Counted from the stretch's first letter, positions 36,001 through 47,573 are shown. The stretch is DNA of 64,000 nt from Paralithodes platypus (GCA_032716605.1 CM064506.1:1712493-1776492), one strand, 5' to 3'. Notes: generated by a model from the sequence alone, not told the origin. Translations and numbers: made by a program.

Positions 36001-39000
36001 AAATAGGCCTAGGGGGCCTAAAAAATAGATCAAAATTAAAAAATAATTATACCGTTGAATCCGCAACGGCGAGACGAATCCAAATATGTAATAATATTGA
36101 CAAGTCAAAATTCGACCAAAATCACCGATTTGCCTGGGCTTAAACCCAAGGTTTTTTGAGAAAATATTTTCGATTCTGGCCGAATGGCTGGGCGAAAATG
36201 AAATCTAAGTCCATGTCTAGAAGCATCTCGGCGAGAAAAATCGAATGGCACCAAGTAGAATTCCCTAGGACTTATAGTTTGGGCTACAGAGGACTTTTAA
36301 AGTCCAAAAAACGGTCCCCTGGGCCCTCCAGGAAGGCCCGTCAAAATCGAAATCCTAAACTAATGGTCCGATTTTAATTCTGTTGGCGCCATTCGATTCA
36401 GCTTGCCAAAGTGTACTTCTGGTATAAATTTAAACAAAATCCGTTCATAAATAACTCGTCTATGGAGTTTTTAAACTTTAAAATAGGCCTAGGGGGCCTA
36501 AAAAATAGATCAAAATTAAAAAATAATTATACCGTTGAATCCGCAACGGCGAGACGAATCCAAATATGTAATAATATTGACAAGTCAAAATTCGACCAAA
36601 ATCACCGATTTGCCTGGGCAAACCCAAGGTTTTTTGAGAAAATATTTTCGATTCTGGCCGAATGGCTGGGCGAAAATGAAATCTAAGTCCATGTCTAGAA
36701 GCATCTCGGCGAGAAAAATCGAATGGCACCAAGTAGAATTCCCTAGGACTTATAGTTTGGGCTACAGAGGACTTTTAAAGTCCAAAAAACGGTCCCCTGG
36801 GCCCTCCAGGAAGGCCCGTCAAAATCGAAATCCTAAACTAATGGTCCGATTTTAATTCTGTTGGCGCCATTCGATTCAGCTTGCCAAAGTGTACTTCTGA
36901 TATAAATTTAAACAAAATCCGTTCATAAATAACTCGTCTATGGAGTTTTTAAACTTTAAAATAGGCCTAGGGGGCCTAAAAAATAGATCAAAATTAAAAA
37001 ATAATTATACCGTTGAATCCGCAACGGCGAGACGAATCCAAATATGTAATAATATTGACAAGTCAAAATTCGACCAAAATCACCGATTTGCCTGGGCACC
37101 CAAGGTTTTCTGAGAAAATATTTTCGATTCTGGGCGAATGGCTGGGCGAAAATGAAATCTAAGACCATGTCTAGAAGCATCTCGGCGAGAAAAATCGAAT
37201 GGCACCAAGTAGAATTCCCTAGGACTTATAGTTTGGGCTACAGAGGACTTTTAAAGTCCAAAAAACGGTCCCCTGGGCCCTCCAGGAAGGCCCGTCAAAA
37301 TCGAAATCCTAAACTAATGGTCCGATTTTAATTCTGTTGGCGCCATTCGATTCAGCTTGCCAAAGTGTACTTCTGATATAAATTTAAACAAAATCCGTTC
37401 ATAAATAACTCGTCTATGGAGTTTTTAAACTTTAAAATAGGCCTAGGGGGCCTAAAAAATAGATCAAAATTAAAAAATAATTATACCGTTGAATCCGCAA
37501 CGGCGAGACGAATCCAAATATGTAATAATATTGACAAGTCAAAATTCGACCAAAATCACCGATTTGCCTGGGCTTAAACCCAAGGTTTTTTGAGAAAATA
37601 TTTTCGATTCTGGCCGAATAGCTGGGCGAAAATGAAATCTAAGTCCATGTCTAGAAGCATCTCGGCGAGAAAAATCGAATGGCACCAAGTAGAATTTCCT
37701 AGGACTTATAGTTTGGGCTACAGAGGACTTTTAAAGTCCAAAAAACGGTCCCCTGGGCCCTCCAGGAAGGCCCGTCAAAATCGAAATCCTAAACTAATGG
37801 TCCGATTTTAATTCTGTTGGCGCCATTCGATTCAGCTTGCCAAAGTGTACTTCTGATATAAATTTAAACAAAATCCGTTCATAAATAACTCGTCTATGGA
37901 GTTTTTAAACTTTAAAATAGGCCTAGGGGGCCTAAAAAATAGATCAAAATTAAAAAATAATTATACCGTTGAATCCGCAACGGCGAGACGAATCCAAATA
38001 TGTAATAATATTGACAAGTCAAAATTCGACCAAAATCACCGATTTGCCTGGGCAAACCCAAGGTTTTTTGAGAAAATATTTTCGATTCTGGCCGAATGGC
38101 TGGGCGAAAATGAAATCTAAGTCCATGTCTAGAAGCATCTCGGCGAGAAAAATCGAATGGCACCAAGTAGAATTCCCTAGGACTTATAGTTTGGGCTACA
38201 GAGGACTTTTAAAGTCCAAAAAACGGTCCCCTGGGCCCTCCAGGAAGGCCCGTCAAAATCGAAATCCTAAACTAATGGTCCGATTTTAATTCTGTTGGCG
38301 CCATTCGATTCAGCTTGCCAAAGTGTACTTCTGATATAAATTTAAACAAAATCCGTTCATAAATAACTCGTCTATGGAGTTTTTAAACTTTAAAATAGGC
38401 CTAGGGGGCCTAAAAAATAGATCAAAATTAAAAAATAATTATACCGTTGAATCCGCAACGGCGAGACGAATCCAAATATGTAATAATATTGACAAGTCAA
38501 AATTCGACCAAAATCACCGATTTGCCTGGGCTTTTTCCCAAGGTTTTTTGAGAAAATATTTTCGATTCTGGCCGAATGGCTGGGCGAAAATGAAATCTAA
38601 GTCCATGTCTAGAAGCATCTCGGCGAGAAAAATCGAATGGCACCAAGTAGAATTCCCTAGGACTTATAGTTTGGGCTACAGAGGACTTTTAAAGTCCAAA
38701 AAACGGTCCCCTGGGCCCTCCAGGAAGGCCCGTCAAAATCGAAATCCTAAACTAATGGTCCGATTTTAATTCTGTTGGCGCCATTCGATTCAACTTGCCA
38801 AAGTGTACTTCTGATATAAATTTAAACAAAATCCGTTCATAAATAACTCGTCTATGGAGTTTTTAAACTTTAAAATAGGCCTAGGGGGCCTAAAAAATAG
38901 ATCAAAATTAAAAATAATTATACCGTTGAATCCGCAACGGCGAGACGAATCCAAATATGTAATAATATTGACAAGTCAAAATTCGACCAAAATCACCGAT

Positions 39001-39805
39001 TTGCCTGGGCTTAAACCCAAGGTTTTTTGAGAAAATATTTTCGATTCTGGCCGAATGGCTGGGCGAAAATGAAATCTAAGTCCATGTCTAGAAGCATCTC
39101 GGCGAGAAAAATCGAATGGCACCAAGTAGAATTTCCTAGGACTTATAGTTTGGGCTACAGAGGACTTTTAAAGTCCAAAAAACGGTCCCCTGGGCCCTCC
39201 AGGAAGGCCCGTCAAAATCGAAATCCTAAACTAATGGTCCGATTTTAATTCTGTTGGCGCCATTCGATTCAGCTTGCCAAAGTGTACTTCTGATATAAAT
39301 TTAAACAAAATCCGTTCATAAATAACTCGTCTATGGAGTTTTTAAACTTTAAAATAGGCCTAGGGGGCCTAAAAAATAGATCAAAATTAAAAAATTATAC
39401 CGTTGAATCCGCAACGGCGAGACGAATCCAAATATGTAATAATATTGACAAGTCAAAATTCGACCAAAATCACCGATTTGCCTGGGCACCCAAGGTTTTT
39501 TGAGAAAATATTTTCGATTCTGGCCGAATGGCTGGGCGAAAATGAAATCTAAGTCCATGTCTAGAAGCATCTCGGCGAGAAAAATCGAATGGCACCAAGT
39601 AGAATTCCCTAGGACTTATAGTTTGGGCTACAGAGGACTTTTAAAGTCCAAAAAACGGTCCCCTGGGCCCTCCAGGAAGGCCCGTCAAAATCGAAATCCT
39701 AAACTAATGGTCCGATTTTAATTCTGTTGGCGCCATTCGATTCAGCTTGCCAAAGTGTACTTATGGTATAAATTTAAACAAAATCCGTTCATAAATAACT
39801 CGTCT

Positions 39806-41497
39806 ATGGAGTTTTTAAACTTTAAAATAGGCCTAGGGGGCCTAAAAAATAGATCAAAATTAAAAAATAATTATACCGTTGAATCCGCAACGGCGAGACG
39901 AATCCAAATATGTAATAATATTGACAAGTCAAAATTCGACCAAAATCACCGATTTGCCTGGGCCCAAGGTTTTTTGAGAAAATATTTTCGATTCTGGCCG
40001 AGTGGCTGGGCGAAAATGAAATCTAAGTCCATGTCTAGAGCATCTCGGCGAGAAAAATCGAATGGCACCAAGTAGAATTCCCTAGGACTTATAGTTTGGG
40101 CTACAGAGGACTTTTAAAGTCCAAAAAACGGTCCCCTGGGCCCTCCAGGAAGGCCCGTCAAAATCGAAATCCTAAACTAATGGTCCGATTTTAATTCTGT
40201 TGGCGCCATTCGATTCAGCTTGCCAAAGTGTACTTCTGGTATAAATTTAAACAAAATCCGTTCATAAATAACTCGTCTATGGAGATTTTAAACTTTAAAA
40301 TAGGCCTAGGGGGCCTAAAAAATAGATCAAAATTAAAAAATAATTATACCGTTGAATCCGCAACGGCGAGACGAATCCAAATATGTAATAATATTGACAA
40401 GTCAAAATTCGACCAAAATCACCGATTTGCCTCGTCTATGGAGTTTTTACATTTTAAAATAGGCCTAGGGGGCCTAAAAAATAGATCAAAATTAAAAAAT
40501 AATTATACCGTTGAATCCGCAACGGCGAGACGAATCCAAATATGTAATAATATTGACAAGTCAAAATTCGACCAAAATCACCGATTTGCCTGGGCCCAAG
40601 GTTTTTTGAGAAAATATTTTCGATTCTGGCCGAATGGCTGGGCGAAAATGAAATCTAAGTCCATGTCTAGAAGCATCTCGGCGAGAAAAATCGAATGGCA
40701 CCAAGTAGAATTCCCTAGGACTTATAGTTTGGGCTACAGAGGACTTTTAAAGTCCAAAAAACGGTCCCCTGGGCCCTCCAGGAAGGCCCGTCAAAATCGA
40801 AATCCTAAACTAATGGTCCGATTTTAATTCTGTTGGCGCCATTCGATTCAGCTTGCCAAAGTGTACTTCTGATATAAATTTAAACAAAATCCGTTCATAA
40901 ATAACTCGTCTATGGAGTTTTTAAACTTTAAAATAGGCCTAGGGGGCCTAAAAAATAGATCAAAATTAAAAAATAATTATACCGTTGAATCCGCAACGGC
41001 GAGACGAATCCAAATATGTAATAATATTGACAAGTCAAAATTCGACCAAAATCACCGATTTGCCTCGTCTATGGAGTTTTTAAACTTTAAAATAGGCCTA
41101 GGGGGCCTAAAAAATAGATCAAAATTAAAAAATAATTATACCGTTGAATCCGCAACGGCGAGACGAATCCAAATATGTAATAATATTGACAAGTCAAAAT
41201 TCGACCAAAATCACCGATTTGCCTGGGCCCAAGGTTTTTTGAGAAAATATTTTCGATTCTGGCCGAATGGCTGGGCGAAAATGAAATCTAAGTCCATGTC
41301 TAGAAGCATCTCGGCGAGAAAAATCGAATGGCACCAAGTAGAATTCCCTAGGACTTATAGTTTGGGCTACAGAGGACTTTTAAAGTCCAAAAAACGGTCC
41401 CCTGGGCCCTCCAGGAAGGCCCGTCAAAATCGAAATCCTAAACTAATGGTCCGATTTTAATTCTGTTGGCGCCATTCGATTCAGCTTGCCAAAGTGT
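39806..41497. repeat. Higher-order repeat block, copy 2
   Basis: Counterpart of 31368-33060. Private change: GGCCGAGTGGCTGGG in the first unit. The shared order of four independent rare variants is best explained by block duplication or unequal exchange of at least 1.7 kb. Confidence 0.88.
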
Positions 41498-42340
41498 ACT
41501 TCTGATATAAATTTAAACAAAATCCGTTCATAAATAACTCGTCTATGGAGTTTTTAAACTTTAAAATAGGCCTAGGGGGCCTAAAAAATAGATCAAAATT
41601 AAAAAATAATTATACCGTTGAATCCGCAACGGCGAGACGAATCCAAATATGTAATAATATTGACAAGTCAAAATTCGACCAAAATCACCGATTTGCCTGG
41701 GCAAACCCAAGTTTTTTTGAGAAAATATTTTCGATTCTGGCCGAATGGCTGGGCGAAAATGAAATCTAAGACCATGTCTAGAAGCAGCTCGGCGAGAAAA
41801 CTCGAATGGCACCAAGTAGAATTCCCTAGGACTTATAGTTTGGGCTACAGAGGACTTTTAAAGTCCAAAAAACGGTCCCCTGGGCCCTCCAGGAAGGCCC
41901 GTCAAAATCGAAATCCTAAACTAATGGTCCGATTTTAATTCTGTTGGCGCCATTCGATTCAGCTTGCCAAAGTGTACTTCTGATATAAATTTAAACAAAA
42001 TCCGTTCATAAATAACTCGTCTATGGAGTTTTTAAACTTTAAAATAGGCCTAGGGGGCCTAAAAAATAGATCAAAATTAAAAAATAATTATACCGTTGAA
42101 TCCGCAACGGCGAGACGAATCCAAACATGTAATAAAATTGACAAGTCAAAATTCGACCAAAATCACCGATTTGCCTCGTCTATGGAGTTTTTAAACTTTA
42201 AAATAGGCCTAGGGGGCCTAAAAAATAGATCAAAATTAAAAAATAATTATACCGTTGAATCCGCAACGGCGAGACGAATCCAAATATGTAATAATATTGA
42301 CAAGTCAAAATTCGACCAAAATCACCGATTTGCCTGGGCA

Positions 42341-43130
42341 TCAGCAGATGTGAATGTACCTAGCTCCATCTAGTGTTCTGTTTCTATGTTACGGCTGTAC
42401 CTCCCCTTGGTATCCTATATCTTTTCAGTTGTTGCTTCATTTAAAGCTTCATTCATATCTTTTGCTGTCTTGTTTCATTAAAGTAAAGCTCATTTCTTTG
42501 GTGCTGTTTCGTATCATTTGAGTTTAGGTGTTTCATTTATAAAAGTATTAGTTGTGCCTTTTGTAGTCTCATAGGAGTCGAATATATTATTTTCGCTATC
42601 TCATTACTTGTCTGAGGCTTCACTAGAACCTTATATAAGGGGGCAAGTGAAGAGGTTTCGTCACTCTACTATACGACGGCTATCGGAACTAAGGTAATTA
42701 CTTAACCTCTTTCTTACGTATCATAGTAAAGACAAGGACAAATTATATAAGCTTTAAGCAATGTTCTGTATTAGCAGGGTTTTATTAATTGTAACTAATA
42801 CTTGTGTGTAATTATCATTCTAAGTATTTATATGATTTTCTTTGGTTCTTTAAAAGTGCTTACATAAGGATTTCTGTGCATTCCTTTTCTTTAGTGAGTA
42901 TATAACGTTATTTCAGTATAGTTAAGTATAAATATAGATACATAATTAAATATAGCATGTACTGTTCTGTGAAGCACATAATTGTTTTCTTTATTTTGGG
43001 GATGCGGGTAATAGTCTGGTTCTATGTGTTATTAATAACTTTCCCTTTCTTTGATAAGGGTTCCTACTCTATTGATCCATTATCGAAGGCCAATATTCCA
43101 TCTAATATTTTACCAGAGACGTCCTTTTTA
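42341..43130. other. Low-repeat segment next to the satellite, with TATA-like motif
   Basis: No coding frame or known repeat recognised. CCTTATATAAGGGGGC at 42629-42644 is a strong TATA-like motif. A donor-like AAGGTAATTACT follows about 60 bp later, near 42691. It could be a promoter with a first exon, or part of an LTR; neither is demonstrated. Confidence 0.4.
42631..42640 (+). promoter_or_regulatory. TATA-box-like motif (candidate)
   Basis: TTATATAAGG in locally GC-richer sequence, with a donor-like GGTAAT about 60 bp downstream. No gene can be attached to it in this window. Confidence 0.25.
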
Positions 43131-43136
43131 TAATTT

Positions 43137-43195
43137 TCTGACAGCAAGACCATTTTATTCAGCTTAGGAAGGACTTCTAGCAAAATTAAGGCTTC
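43137..43195 (-). repeat. Flanking direct repeat, right-hand in element sense
   Basis: Minus-strand reading ATTGAAGCCTTAATTTTGCT, then AAGTCCTTCCTAAGCTGAAT. A diverged duplicate lies at 43625-43675 on the other side of the retrotransposon fragment. Confidence 0.7.
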
Positions 43196-43620
43196 AATAT
43201 ATACATACATACATAAAATTTTAAGACTGAGTGTTCCACACATAAGTGCAGTTTCAGTCTCTTCTCCTAATGGAGGCGTTCCAGGCAACCCTGTTAAGGG
43301 CTGCTTCACTTGTCAAGTTCTTGGATTTGAGATCAGCACGTATAGTCCGATCCCAGGTCTTCCTCGGTCCACCCCTTGGTGCAGCTCCCTCCACAATCAC
43401 AGACCTGCATTTTTTCACCCAATTTTGTTCATCCATTCTCTCCACATGTCCATACCATCCCAGTCTACTTGTACGCATCACCTCGCTAATGCTCTTTATA
43501 CCTAAATGTCTCTTCAGCTCAACATTTGTTATTCTATCCTGTAGCCTGGCCCCACACATCCATCTCTCCATTCTCATCTCATTACGCTCCATTCTGTTGA
43601 CATATCTCAACCAAATCTTT
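43196..43620 (-). pseudogene. RTE-like retrotransposon ORF2, C-terminal fragment plus 3' tail
   Basis: The minus-strand frame from about 43620 to 43254 encodes the C-terminal region of a non-LTR retrotransposon polymerase: RMERWMCGARLQDRITNVEL, then RLGWYGHVERMDEQNWVKKC, and RGGPRKTWDRTIRADL. The RWMCG...DRI...RLGWYGHVERMD pattern is well known at the end of RTE-type ORF2. Endonuclease and reverse transcriptase domains are absent, so the insertion is 5' truncated. Downstream there is a short untranslated tail and a (TATG)n run near 43200-43215, typical of RTE microsatellite-like tails. The frame has no internal stop. A much shorter copy of the same 3' end lies at 16510. Confidence 0.85.
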
Positions 43621-43624
43621 TTAA

Positions 43625-43765
43625 CCACTTTATTCAGCTTAGGAAGGACCTCTAGAAAAATATAAGGCTTCAATAATATCTCTACCAACCCTTTTAACCA
43701 CCAATCGTCAAAATATAGCCACAATACAAATCTAGCACAACATCGCTGGTACTCAAAGGGTTAAC
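43625..43765. repeat. Duplicate flank and TTAA-family end
   Basis: CTTTATTCAGCTTAGGAAGG (43625) is followed by ATCGCTGGTACTCAAAGGG-TTAA at 43743-43765, the order seen in the compact TTAA-flanked element at 55754-55966. The retrotransposon therefore sits in or beside an older element of that family. A small duplication (AAAATGATAGCCAAGTTACT) follows at 43775 and 43835. Confidence 0.65.
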
Positions 43766-43865
43766 GGACAAGACCAATGCAAAATGATAGCCAAGTTACT
43801 TCTGGTACTCAAAAGGGTTAACTGACAAAAACAATGTAAAATGATAGCCAAGTTACTGTACTGTC

Positions 43866-44450
43866 AAGATGTGTCCTTCATGAACGGGTAAGCAAACGAT
43901 ATAAGATAAACAACTAAAGCAACATAACGCTAAACATTCGGGAAACTAACATAATATCCAAACAAGACAATTGATATAAGCACAAAGACACTAGCAACAG
44001 CAGACGGACTACCAAAGAAAAAGGAGCAACAACAGGGAGGCATTTCAAAAGTAGAAAAAATATCAGTAAACTATTCAAGCAAACAAGAACCCATCAGATA
44101 TATACACATACACAAGCAAAACCTATTATTTTTTTTTCTATGTGAGTGAGGGAGACAAAAAGCAAAACTGTCTGTAGCGAGTGTCTTCCCCCAGAGTTGA
44201 AAGAGTGACAGGGCCAAGATCAAGGGACGTTCGAACCAAAATGCCAGGACACACGGAGCAATTCAAATCATAAGAACAGGGAAATACTGATTTTGGGAGA
44301 GAGTTCCAATGATACAGCAAACCACTCAAATCAAGCCATACTGAAAAATATAAGTGTCTAACCAATATATAAAGTACCCAATCAAACAACAATACAATCA
44401 AAATATTCACAAGTAAACACCAACTATAGAAATGCATAATAGTACACGAC
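43866..44450. other. No recognisable feature
   Basis: A-rich sequence. The minus-strand frame at 44138-44452 has no recognisable domain. Confidence 0.5.
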
Positions 44451-44456
44451 AAAGTA

Positions 44457-44668
44457 CAGTGGCGCTAATAAGTCGATGTCTCGGCACCAAGTTTATTTTG
44501 ATCAATAATTGATATCGGCAATATCTAAGCTTCATTTCTTCATATCGAGTGAAATATACAAACATGTTCCTACACTTATCACCCCTATTCAACATCTGAC
44601 AGACATTAATACAGCACAGAGCGAGCCAAACATAAGGACAGGTGGGACATGACTTATTAGCGCCACTG
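44457..44668. mobile_element. 212-bp TA-flanked MITE (pogo/Tc1-mariner-like)
   Basis: Flanking TA at 44455-44456 and 44669-44670. Ends CAGTGGCGCTAATAAGTC and GACTTATTAGCGCCACTG are perfect 18-bp inverted repeats. No coding frame. Confidence 0.88.
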
Positions 44669-44669
44669 T

Positions 44670-45150
44670 ACAACAAAGCCAACAACTATAGATAATAAAA
44701 TAATAATAATAATAGGCTGGTACTGTATTGTACGAGCGCAAATTCTCCAACTGGATTCACGAGCGCTCGCATTAACTTCAATTTTTCAATACAAAATATG
44801 TGTTTATAGTCATCAGTACAGTAAATCTTTGATCCGCAGTATCATAAGCCTTCAGAAATAGGTGCAACTTCACTGGTTTATTAAAACCATCAACACAAGT
44901 CAACTGCTTAAGTAACTGGAAGTTGATTGAATAGACGCAATTGATGGAATATACATTATGATAAAATAAGCAACCAAAAACGAAACTATTAGGAATATAC
45001 TTACATTTCCCAAAGCAGTAGAGGCCGGGACCAGGCAGCCATACCACCACGGCAACAGGCAACAGCCAACAGTGTTGCTACATCATGGGAACACTTAACC
45101 TGAAAAGAAAAGATAATATATGTAACTACTTTAATTTTATTCCTAAAGTT
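44670..45150. other. No recognisable feature
   Basis: Short AAT run near 44695-44715. The 94-residue minus frame has no recognisable motif. Confidence 0.45.
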
Positions 45151-45154
45151 AGTC

Positions 45155-45305
45155 AGTAGCCAATTTTAATATCGGCCAAAACTGGGACAACACAATATAA
45201 ACACAAAAAACAACTAATCAAATTCAGTACAGTATGTGCAAAAGTGGGGATTTGTGCCTGAGCATATACATACAGGTGGAAACTAATATTTAGCAAAATA
45301 AAATA
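45155..45305 (-). repeat. Fold-back family A arm, diverged
   Basis: GGCCAAAACTGGGACAACAC, AATATAAACACAAAAAACAA and CTAATCAAATTC, then GGGGATTTGTGCCTGAGCAT, the reverse of the CTCAGGCCCAATCCCCA word seen at 53178 and 54340. Confidence 0.65.
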
Positions 45306-45392
45306 TGAAATATAATACACAAAACAAACATTCCTCACTTAACCCCTTCACCACCATTGTTATTTTCATCCTAATCTGGGTTTATGTATGTA

Positions 45393-45530
45393 CAGTCGGT
45401 CAAAAAAGTATCTGCACCCCTACGCTGATCATCAGGTGTGTACAGCTCGATAGGGTTGGTACCTCTGCCTGCAACTATGTATATCTGTGTCGGAGACGAT
45501 CCGATATACTGTAGTTGAAAAAAAAAAAAA
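45393..45530 (+). mobile_element. One end of a Tc1-like element (partial)
   Basis: TA then CAGTCGGTCAAAAAAGTATC resembles Tc1-type termini. ATACTGTAGTTGAAAAAAA about 110 bp later might be a decayed opposite end. No transposase; the call rests on the terminus only. Confidence 0.35.
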
Positions 45531-45872
45531 AATAGCAGCTAATTTCTCAATACTTATGAACAAATATGAAAGTACTATGTCTCTGAATCATAATTAAATT
45601 ACAAGTTACTGAAAAAATCAAATTTGTTTATCCCTAATGAAAAAATATGAAGTACTAAATATGTCTGCATCATAATTAAAATATAAAATTGTAAAACAAA
45701 CTAAAAGGTTACTGATCAAATCAATATAAAGAACTCATCAAAATTAAAACTATCAAAACGACAACACACTAAACAAAATCTATATGTGGAAATATGCTTT
45801 TCAACTTATCAGAAATTTAACTTTGAAATAAACAAACTTATAATATCCATATAATAAGACAAAGTTTATATA

Positions 45873-46559
45873 CAGTCGGCTCCCCGTATTCGCGCCTAAC
45901 TGGTACCGACTGCAGTACGCGGATACGTGGGCAGTGTTTAACATAGGTTTCAATGGGAAATAGGCTTAGCTCGTACCTGACTTGGCCATCTTGGACCCTC
46001 AAACCATTATTTTGACCTACATATTATTTGAGGAGAATACTTATTAATACATATTATGAGGAGATAACTTACCACACAAACTTTATTTGAAATCAGTCAT
46101 TAGGCCTAGGCTAGCCTTACGCATCGGCATAACTTGCCCGCTTTCGTCCGACAGCGTCGGTACGCTCACTCTCTGTTTCGATGGTCCCGGGCATTTATTT
46201 CCATCATGATTACCATCAGGCCCACTGTCCCTATCACTGAATGCTCTAAAGGCCCTAATAAATGCGGGAGATAAGAGGTTCGTGCAGAAAAAAGCTTGTA
46301 AACAGGTGGTTTTCAACTTTTACAACACTGGTCTGTGAACTGCTGCCTCAGCTGGGACGCAGTGTTGACGTCACGCAAGACTGCAAGATGGCCGACCGAA
46401 GCAAGAATCGGGATGCGCACCGACCCGCCCGATTCAAATCCGTGAATAGCTGGTATTTTGCTGTTTTTTTGCGCAGATGACGAGTAATGGGATATTTAGG
46501 GGTGTCCGCGAATAGCAAGGATCGCGAATGTATGGAGTGCGGATACAGGGAGCCGACTG
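45873..46559. mobile_element. 687-bp TA-flanked TIR transposon (pogo/Tigger-like)
   Basis: TA at 45871-45872 and 46560-46561. Ends CAGTCGGCTCCCCGTATTCG and CGGATACAGGGAGCCGACTG are inverted repeats with few mismatches. The interior holds small frames (77 and 72 residues) with no transposase motif. The CAGTCGG...CCCGTATTCGCG terminus is the style of Tigger-type elements. Confidence 0.87.
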
Positions 46560-46679
46560 TATTTAGCACCATATATCAAAAATATATCTTCAAAATACTG
46601 AGAACTATTTATGGGAACTTTGCAATTTACTGTCAGTTGCAAAGAAACAGAGTAGTGTCTGTAACTACAATGAAAGTTA

Positions 46680-46891
46680 AGCCGGTATCACACGAGAGCT
46701 TTTATAGTCAACATTCGATGATCAACATTTTTCTGGCAACATTTCTGAAATATTTTGCACTGGAATCGGAAACTACACTGATGGTAGATGAATTTAGAGG
46801 GCAGAAATATTATAAATGTTGACCTCATAAGCTGCCAGACCAGTGTTGAGTATAAATGTTAAGGGAAAAAGTGCTTGTGTGATACCGGCTT
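46680..46891. mobile_element. 212-bp MITE with AGCCGGTATCACAC termini (PIF/Harbinger-like)
   Basis: AGCCGGTATCACACGAG at the left and CTTGTGTGATACCGGCTT at the right form an inverted repeat of at least 14 bp. TTA is present at 46677-46679 and 46892-46894, fitting the 3-bp TWA duplication of PIF/Harbinger elements. Interior AT-rich, no coding. Confidence 0.72.
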
Positions 46892-47018
46892 TTACTGAAA
46901 CATTATCACAGTACAGTACTGTACTCTCATTGTAATTATAACAATTGCATACAATATATAAAACTTGAACACAAACTCAAAGGTTACTGTTCAAATTAAA
47001 TTAATTAATATTGATTAA

Positions 47019-47442
47019 CCCTTTCGCTGCGGGTGACGTTCTGGAACGTCCTGGCAAGTTACAGCAATTTCCAGGCTTTAAAAGCCTGTAAAAACCGTAA
47101 AAATCTTGTGTCAGTGGGCGGGAGCGTGAGGGGCCCACCTCCATTCCTCAGAGCAGCGAGCGGCTCACTGATGTAGACTGTCTCTCGCGCGGGTCTCTCT
47201 CTCTCTCTCTCACAACAGTGTAGCCAAGCGAGCGAGTGCTACCAAATAGCGGGCTTCCCGCGTTTCACTGGCACCGCTGCGGGTGAACCAGACCACATAC
47301 GGGGCCCGTTCTGGTCTCATTTTGAAGCTATTTTCACCTAGTTTTTGGCAGAATACAGTTCATTTAATGCAGATGCCTGATTTATCATTCAAGAGTGCCT
47401 GAATATGCCCTAAATAGCCCAGACATAGCCGCAGCCAATGGG
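47019..47442. mobile_element. 424-bp TTAA-flanked MITE (piggyBac-like)
   Basis: TTAA at 47015-47018 and 47443-47446. Ends CCCTTTCGCTGCGG and CCGCAGCCAATGGG are complementary at 12 of 14 positions. The interior is GC-rich relative to its flanks (CGAGCGGCTCACTGATGTAG, a (TC)n run near 47200), unlike the AT-rich surroundings. Confidence 0.78.
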
Positions 47443-47508
47443 TTAAAAGAAAAGAAGAAAAAAATAGGCAAAGAGGGGATTGGGCCTCAGTAAATAGATA
47501 TATAGAAA

Positions 47509-47573
47509 TTGAAAAACTTGCAAAATAAACAAACCAAAACTGGGACAAAGACAATATAAAGGCAAAAGAACTA
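47509..47573 (-). repeat. Fold-back family A arm, left part of interrupted copy
   Basis: AAAAACTTGCAAAATAAACA ... AATATAAAGGCAAAAGAAC is continued by TAATCAAAATTGATATGTGG at 49479 after the inserted transposon. The uninterrupted form is seen at 53640 and 55430. Confidence 0.9.

Larger units (their letters stand above)
27566..42340. repeat. 479-bp satellite array, about 29 main units (14.8 kb)
   Basis: Landmark CTATGGAGTTTTTAAAC recurs every 478-480 bp (for example 28495, 28974, 29453, 34546, 35025, 35504). Six units carry an extra 159-bp copy of the segment from CTATGGAG to GATTTGCCT (27856, 31841, 32475, 40279, 40912 and 42023). By eye units differ at only a few positions. Most length variation sits at one site, TGGGC(n)CCCAAG. 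The left edge has two truncated pieces (27566-27695 and 27705-27855); the right edge stops abruptly at GATTTGCCTGGGCA. The recurring plus ORF (RKYFRFWPNGW...) and minus ORF are unit shadows, starting at TTG or running across unit joins. No transposon interrupts the array. Confidence 0.97.

Noticed and set aside
27566..42340. CRISPR array
   Set aside because: The repeat is 479 bp with no short repeat-spacer structure and no unique spacers; it is a eukaryotic satellite.
44138..44685. Overlapping minus-strand membrane-like ORFs
   Set aside because: Hydrophobicity follows from AT-rich composition. The second frame lies across the MITE at 44457-44668.
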